NCBI GenBank assembly: GCA_013002375.1
Contig: JABDJW010000163.1
Coordinates: forward strand, 1-14,053
DNA: 14,053 nt
Direction of reading: 5' to 3'
From: Acidimicrobiales bacterium
GTDB taxonomy: Bacteria; Actinomycetota; Acidimicrobiia; Acidimicrobiales; SHLQ01
The notes below the pieces were generated by a model. That model had not been told where the DNA came from, did not search any database, and saw only the letters and a list, made by a program, of their open reading frames with translations. Below, piece by piece: positions 13,175 to 14,053 of this stretch. Both the position numbers and the translations under genes were made by a program. Position 1 is the stretch's first letter, and each line of letters opens with the position of its first letter.

Positions 13175-13576
13175 CTAGAAGAATTGGTCGATCAGGATCG
13201 CATTGCCATCCGGATCGACCAGGGTGATGTGAGCCGGTCCAGCGGGGTTGTCGTCGGCCACCCGCTCGTTGAGTTCGATGTCCGCGCCTTCGAGGGCCTG
13301 CTGGATGGAGCGAACGTCGGTGAAGCCGTCGACCTGTTCCATGTCGTTGTTCAGCCCGGGGTTGAAGGTCAAGATATTGCCTTCGAACATGCCCTGGAAC
13401 AGGCCGATCAACGTGGTGCCGTTCGCCATGATCAGGTAGTTGTCGGCCGCACTTCCGCCGGTGGCGCGGAAGCCGAGCTTCTCGTAGAACGCCTGCGACG
13501 CGGCGAGATCCGCCACGGCCAGGCTCAGCGAGAATGCGCCGAGATCGAGGGAAGCAGGGCCGTCACGATCGCTCAT
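13175..13576 (-). CDS. VOC-family protein (glyoxalase/bleomycin-resistance/dioxygenase superfamily)
   Basis: The protein is 133 residues from the ATG at 13576. Two beta-alpha-beta-beta-beta units are visible: FSLSLAVADLAASQAFYEKL near the N-terminus and AHITLVDPDGNAILIDQFF at the C-terminus, the usual closing motif. The superfamily includes metal-dependent lyases, dioxygenases and drug-binding proteins. Here the usual metal-ligand positions are not His/Glu in either motif (SLAV and ILID), so a metal-independent binding or isomerase role is possible; the substrate is unknown. A GTG two codons upstream at 13582 is also in frame. I prefer the ATG because GAGG (13600-13597) lies 20 bases before it and another GAGG within the hairpin is closer to the GTG than usual; this choice is weak. 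The start codon is at the edge of a perfect 14-base-pair hairpin, which may control translation. Confidence 0.92.
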   Translation of the reverse strand: MSDRDGPASLDLGAFSLSLAVADLAASQAFYEKLGFRATGGSAADNYLIMANGTTLIGLFQGMFEGNILTFNPGLNNDMEQVDGFTDVRSIQQALEGADIELNERVADDNPAGPAHITLVDPDGNAILIDQFF

Positions 13577-13610
13577 GGTCACGAGCCTCTCACACCGAGG
13601 CTCGTGACCA
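13576..13610. repeat. Perfect inverted repeat, 14-base arms, ending on the VOC gene start codon
   Basis: The left arm TGGTCACGAGCCTC (13576-13589) and the right arm GAGGCTCGTGACCA (13597-13610) are exact complements around a 7-base spacer. In the minus-strand transcript the stem contains the likely ribosome-binding GAGG and ends on the A of the AUG. It could be a repressor operator or an mRNA hairpin that limits translation. No T-tract follows, so it does not look like a terminator. Confidence 0.85.
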
Positions 13611-13619
13611 AAGCGCCGT

Positions 13620-13672
13620 CCGAACTGGTCCTGATTCTCCGTCCATGGCTCCGAAAAAGCGGACCAGTTCGG
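13620..13672. repeat. Perfect inverted repeat, 12-base arms, between the partial secreted-protein gene and the VOC gene
   Basis: CCGAACTGGTCC (13620-13631) and GGACCAGTTCGG (13661-13672) are exact complements separated by 29 bases, which contain the palindrome CCATGG and an A5 run. It begins 9 bases after the other inverted repeat and ends 9 bases before the stop of the upstream gene. It may be a terminator-like or regulatory stem for the upstream gene; there is no clear T-tract after it on the minus strand. Confidence 0.8.
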
Positions 13673-13681
13673 GTGACTGCG

Positions 13682-14053
13682 TTAGGGCTGCAGGAGGAAT
13701 ATCCCGTCGTCGGCCGCACCGATCACCGGCGGCAAGCCGAGCTGTGGTGCCGGCGAGATCACATAGAAGGTGCGCAGGCCTGGCGTGGCGGTCGGCGCCG
13801 TGGTGACGTCGACGACGACCTTCTCTTCGGTCACGGCCGTCACCGTGGTGGCCGTGATCCCATCGCCGGTGAAGAACACCTGACTGTCGAGCGAGAAATC
13901 GCCGAGAATCGTGATCTCGGAGGTTTCGCCGACATTCCAGGAACCGGTCGCCGAGTTGACGGTGGGCACGAACGTGGGACGGACGACGACATCGCCATAC
14001 CCGTTGTTGTCGGCGAACCCGAGATTGTCGGCGTTGGTCTCGTAGCCGAGCAC
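13682..14053 (-). CDS. C-terminal part of a secreted protein with an IPT/TIG-like domain (runs off the window)
   Basis: The frame is open from the window edge to TAA at 13684-13682; the 124 visible codons are the C-terminus and the true start lies outside. The visible part begins LGYETNADNLGFADNNGYGD and then has an immunoglobulin-like stretch, roughly residues 35-105: SEITILGDFSLDSQVFFTGD, ATTVTAVTEEKVVVDVTTAP, GLRTFYVISP. The pattern of strands, with G-x-F and TVTAVTEEKVVVDV, resembles IPT/TIG domains of extracellular proteins. No cysteine is present. The Asn/Asp/Gly-rich part before it suggests an upstream repeat or propeller region. Function cannot be stated. Two inverted repeats follow its stop. 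Confidence 0.68.
   Translation of the reverse strand: MLGYETNADNLGFADNNGYGDVVVRPTFVPTVNSATGSWNVGETSEITILGDFSLDSQVFFTGDGITATTVTAVTEEKVVVDVTTAPTATPGLRTFYVISPAPQLGLPPVIGAADDGIFLLQP

Overview
The window is GC-rich bacterial DNA with densely packed genes, actinobacterial in character: GTG starts, TANNNT-type -10 boxes, an ATP-binding LuxR-family regulator, and several acyl-CoA and amidohydrolase enzymes. The gene mix is reminiscent of Acidimicrobiia, but that placement is an inference from style, not from a marker gene. I see no rRNA, tRNA, insertion sequence, phage gene or CRISPR array.

Layout. (1) Positions 1-4480 hold four minus-strand genes with short gaps, probably one transcription unit: a membrane protein with a degenerate GGDEF domain, a fatty acid hydroxylase/sterol desaturase-like membrane enzyme, a beta-propeller lipoprotein, and the N-terminal part of an amidohydrolase that leaves the window. 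(2) A plus-strand enoyl-CoA hydratase/isomerase gene (4524-5447) converges, with a 13-base overlap, on a minus-strand thioredoxin-fold redox gene (5435-5986). That redox gene has an in-frame TGA exactly where the first cysteine of a CxxC motif belongs, with a hairpin just downstream; it is best read as a selenoprotein with a U-x-x-C motif. (3) On the plus strand follow a 14-repeat RCC1-type lipoprotein (6121-8265) and an acyl-CoA dehydrogenase (8334-9494). (4) On the minus strand lie a 932-residue ATPase-LuxR regulator (9776-12574) and, downstream of it, a 60-codon gene with an ideal ribosome binding site (9505-9687). (5) At the right end, also on the minus strand, are the C-terminal part of a secreted IPT/TIG-like protein, then a VOC-family protein and a MmcQ/YjbR-family protein in a tight pair that ends in an intrinsic terminator.

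How the parts may work together. The 11-base word CGACCATACGG occurs exactly three times in the window, each time between genes and close upstream of a start codon: before the acyl-CoA dehydrogenase, before the 60-codon gene and before the LuxR-type regulator. The simplest reading is a small regulon controlled by that regulator, including itself.

The items most worth following are the candidate selenoprotein with its SECIS-like hairpin, the three-copy operator-like word with the unrecognised small protein, and the 14-base-pair inverted repeat that ends on the start codon of the VOC gene.
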